Assembly (NCBI GenBank): GCA_026393335.1
Contig: JAPLAJ010000116.1
Coordinates: forward strand, 1-13,159
Origin: Rhodoluna sp.
Lineage (GTDB): Bacteria; Actinomycetota; Actinomycetes; Actinomycetales; Microbacteriaceae
Direction: 5' to 3'
Length of the DNA: 13,159 bases
A program made the translations under genes and the position numbers. The notes below the pieces were generated by a model, which worked only from the letters and a program-made list of their open reading frames with translations, ran no database searches and had not been told where the DNA came from. This document shows, piece after piece, positions 12,213 through 13,159 of the stretch. Every line of letters starts with the position of its first letter. Positions within the stretch are counted from its first letter, which is position 1.

Positions 12213-13159
12213 ATGGAAACAACTAGACAGAACTTATTCGTTGTATACAGCGACCTGTACCTAAATTGGTTACTTGGCAGAGGAGACGGATCTCACGTCA
12301 CCAACCCTAAGAGAGCTAAGTTAGCGCTTGAAAAGCTCATTGCATCTCTTGGCGACAAGACCGAAGTAGTTCATCCAGTTGATCCAACCAAGAAGAAATC
12401 TGACGAAGCAGCTCTAGCGGCTACCCACGACGCCTCATACATTAAGAGCGTTATGAGTGGGGATTGCTCTGAATGGGACAACCTGAGACCAATCATGGGC
12501 AGAACTGCTTTCCAAATGTTCCAGGGAACAATACGTGCAGTCGAGATCATTCTCTCCGGCAAGGGCAAGGTTGTCTTTAATCCTCAAGGAGCAAAGCATC
12601 ACGCTCAGTATGCCAGGGCAGATGGGTTCTGTGTCTTCAACGATATGGCCTACGCAGCTATGGCGTTGAAAGCAGCTGGTCTAAAGGTTCTATACCTGGA
12701 CTGGGACATCCACGCAGGTGATGGAGTTGCCGAGATGCTAGTAGGTTCTGGCATTCCTAGAATCTCTATTCATAATGGCAGCATCTTTCCTCGCGGCTAC
12801 AAATTCCAAACCACATTCGGTGCCATTCACGATGAAGCAGATCACTGCTACAACTTCTGTGTCAGACATGGAGATGGCGATGAAGTGTTCATGGACTTCA
12901 TCGATGAGGCTAAAGAAATCATCGAAAACTACAAGCCGGATGTAATTTTGCTTGCAGCTGGAGCTGATGGTCACACCGGAGCAAATGGCCTTGGTGTTGA
13001 CTCAAAGTACACATCAGTTGGTTTCAAGTATGCAGCTGAGATGGTTGCAGAGATGGCCATCAAGCACGCAGATGGTCGCGTAATCATCGGTGGCGCTGGT
13101 GGCTACCAACCTTTGAAGGAAACTCCAGAGACCTGGGCTCTTGTTGTTGAAACAATCTA
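12213..13159 (+). CDS. AcuC/HDAC-family zinc-dependent deacetylase (3' end outside the window)
   Basis: 315 codons are present and the frame is open at the right edge. The arginase-deacetylase fold motifs are all there: catalytic histidines H129-H130 (GAKHHAQYARADGFCVFND), zinc ligands D165 and H167 in DWDIHAGDGV, the third ligand D252 in AAGADGHTGANGLG, and the transition-state Tyr Y298 in GGAGGYQ. It should thus be active and remove acetyl groups from lysine, polyamines or another acylated small molecule. The usual RPPGHH before the histidines reads NPQGAKHH, a variant that may alter the entrance. The N-terminus (VVYSDLYLNWLLGRGDGSHV, then NPKRA) is like the substrate-loop start of bacterial family members. 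AGAGGA lies six bases before the ATG, inside the preceding small gene. It is the last gene of the VWA operon seen here. Confidence 0.93.
   Translation, partial: METTRQNLFVVYSDLYLNWLLGRGDGSHVTNPKRAKLALEKLIASLGDKTEVVHPVDPTKKKSDEAALAATHDASYIKSVMSGDCSEWDNLRPIMGRTAFQMFQGTIRAVEIILSGKGKVVFNPQGAKHHAQYARADGFCVFNDMAYAAMALKAAGLKVLYLDWDIHAGDGVAEMLVGSGIPRISIHNGSIFPRGYKFQTTFGAIHDEADHCYNFCVRHGDGDEVFMDFIDEAKEIIENYKPDVILLAAGADGHTGANGLGVDSKYTSVGFKYAAEMVAEMAIKHADGRVIIGGAGGYQPLKETPETWALVVETI

Overview
The window looks like chromosomal DNA from a small-genome, low-to-moderate GC actinobacterium, perhaps of the freshwater acI/Nanopelagicales or a related planktonic type. The clues are an adenylosuccinate synthetase with the actinobacterial FEGGQATML wording, a Hip1/SlpD-like S33 lipoprotein peptidase, TANNNT -10 boxes placed for leaderless starts, very short intergenic gaps, and two tail-to-tail gene pairs that overlap by four bases. 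The taxonomic placement is an inference from wording and layout, not from a database match. I see no tRNA, rRNA, CRISPR array, insertion sequence or phage gene.

Positions 1-3533 hold sugar-use and surface functions. There is the C-terminal two thirds of a GH1 beta-glucosidase, then a LacI-family repressor in the same direction, then a secreted Ig-like-repeat protein. The gap before the secreted gene carries an 18-bp CG-centred palindrome of LacI type, a -10 box and a strongly foldable leader of about 100 nt with two competing pairings. A symmetrical hairpin ends this unit and also the converging gene on the other strand.

Positions 3543-6357 hold housekeeping genes: a NagD-like HAD phosphatase (minus), and divergently a SpoU/TrmH RNA methyltransferase followed by purA. 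Positions 6354-8593 hold a minus-strand cluster: a 49-residue membrane protein, a 129-residue membrane protein with an acidic tail, and a lipoprotein alpha/beta-hydrolase of the tripeptidyl aminopeptidase type. An unrecognised 174-residue protein (8651-9175, plus) diverges from this cluster.

Positions 9172-13159 hold the most system-like part. A Nudix-fold regulator with a decayed catalytic box and a C-terminal winged helix (NrtR type) diverges from a tightly packed plus-strand operon: a cytoplasmic von Willebrand A protein with an intact MIDAS, an unrecognised protein beginning MWIFTDTGF, a 53-residue acidic protein with a GTG start, and an AcuC/HDAC-family zinc deacetylase that runs off the right edge. 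A plausible reading is that the regulator senses a nucleotide such as ADP-ribose and controls a deacetylation module scaffolded by the VWA protein. This is inference only.
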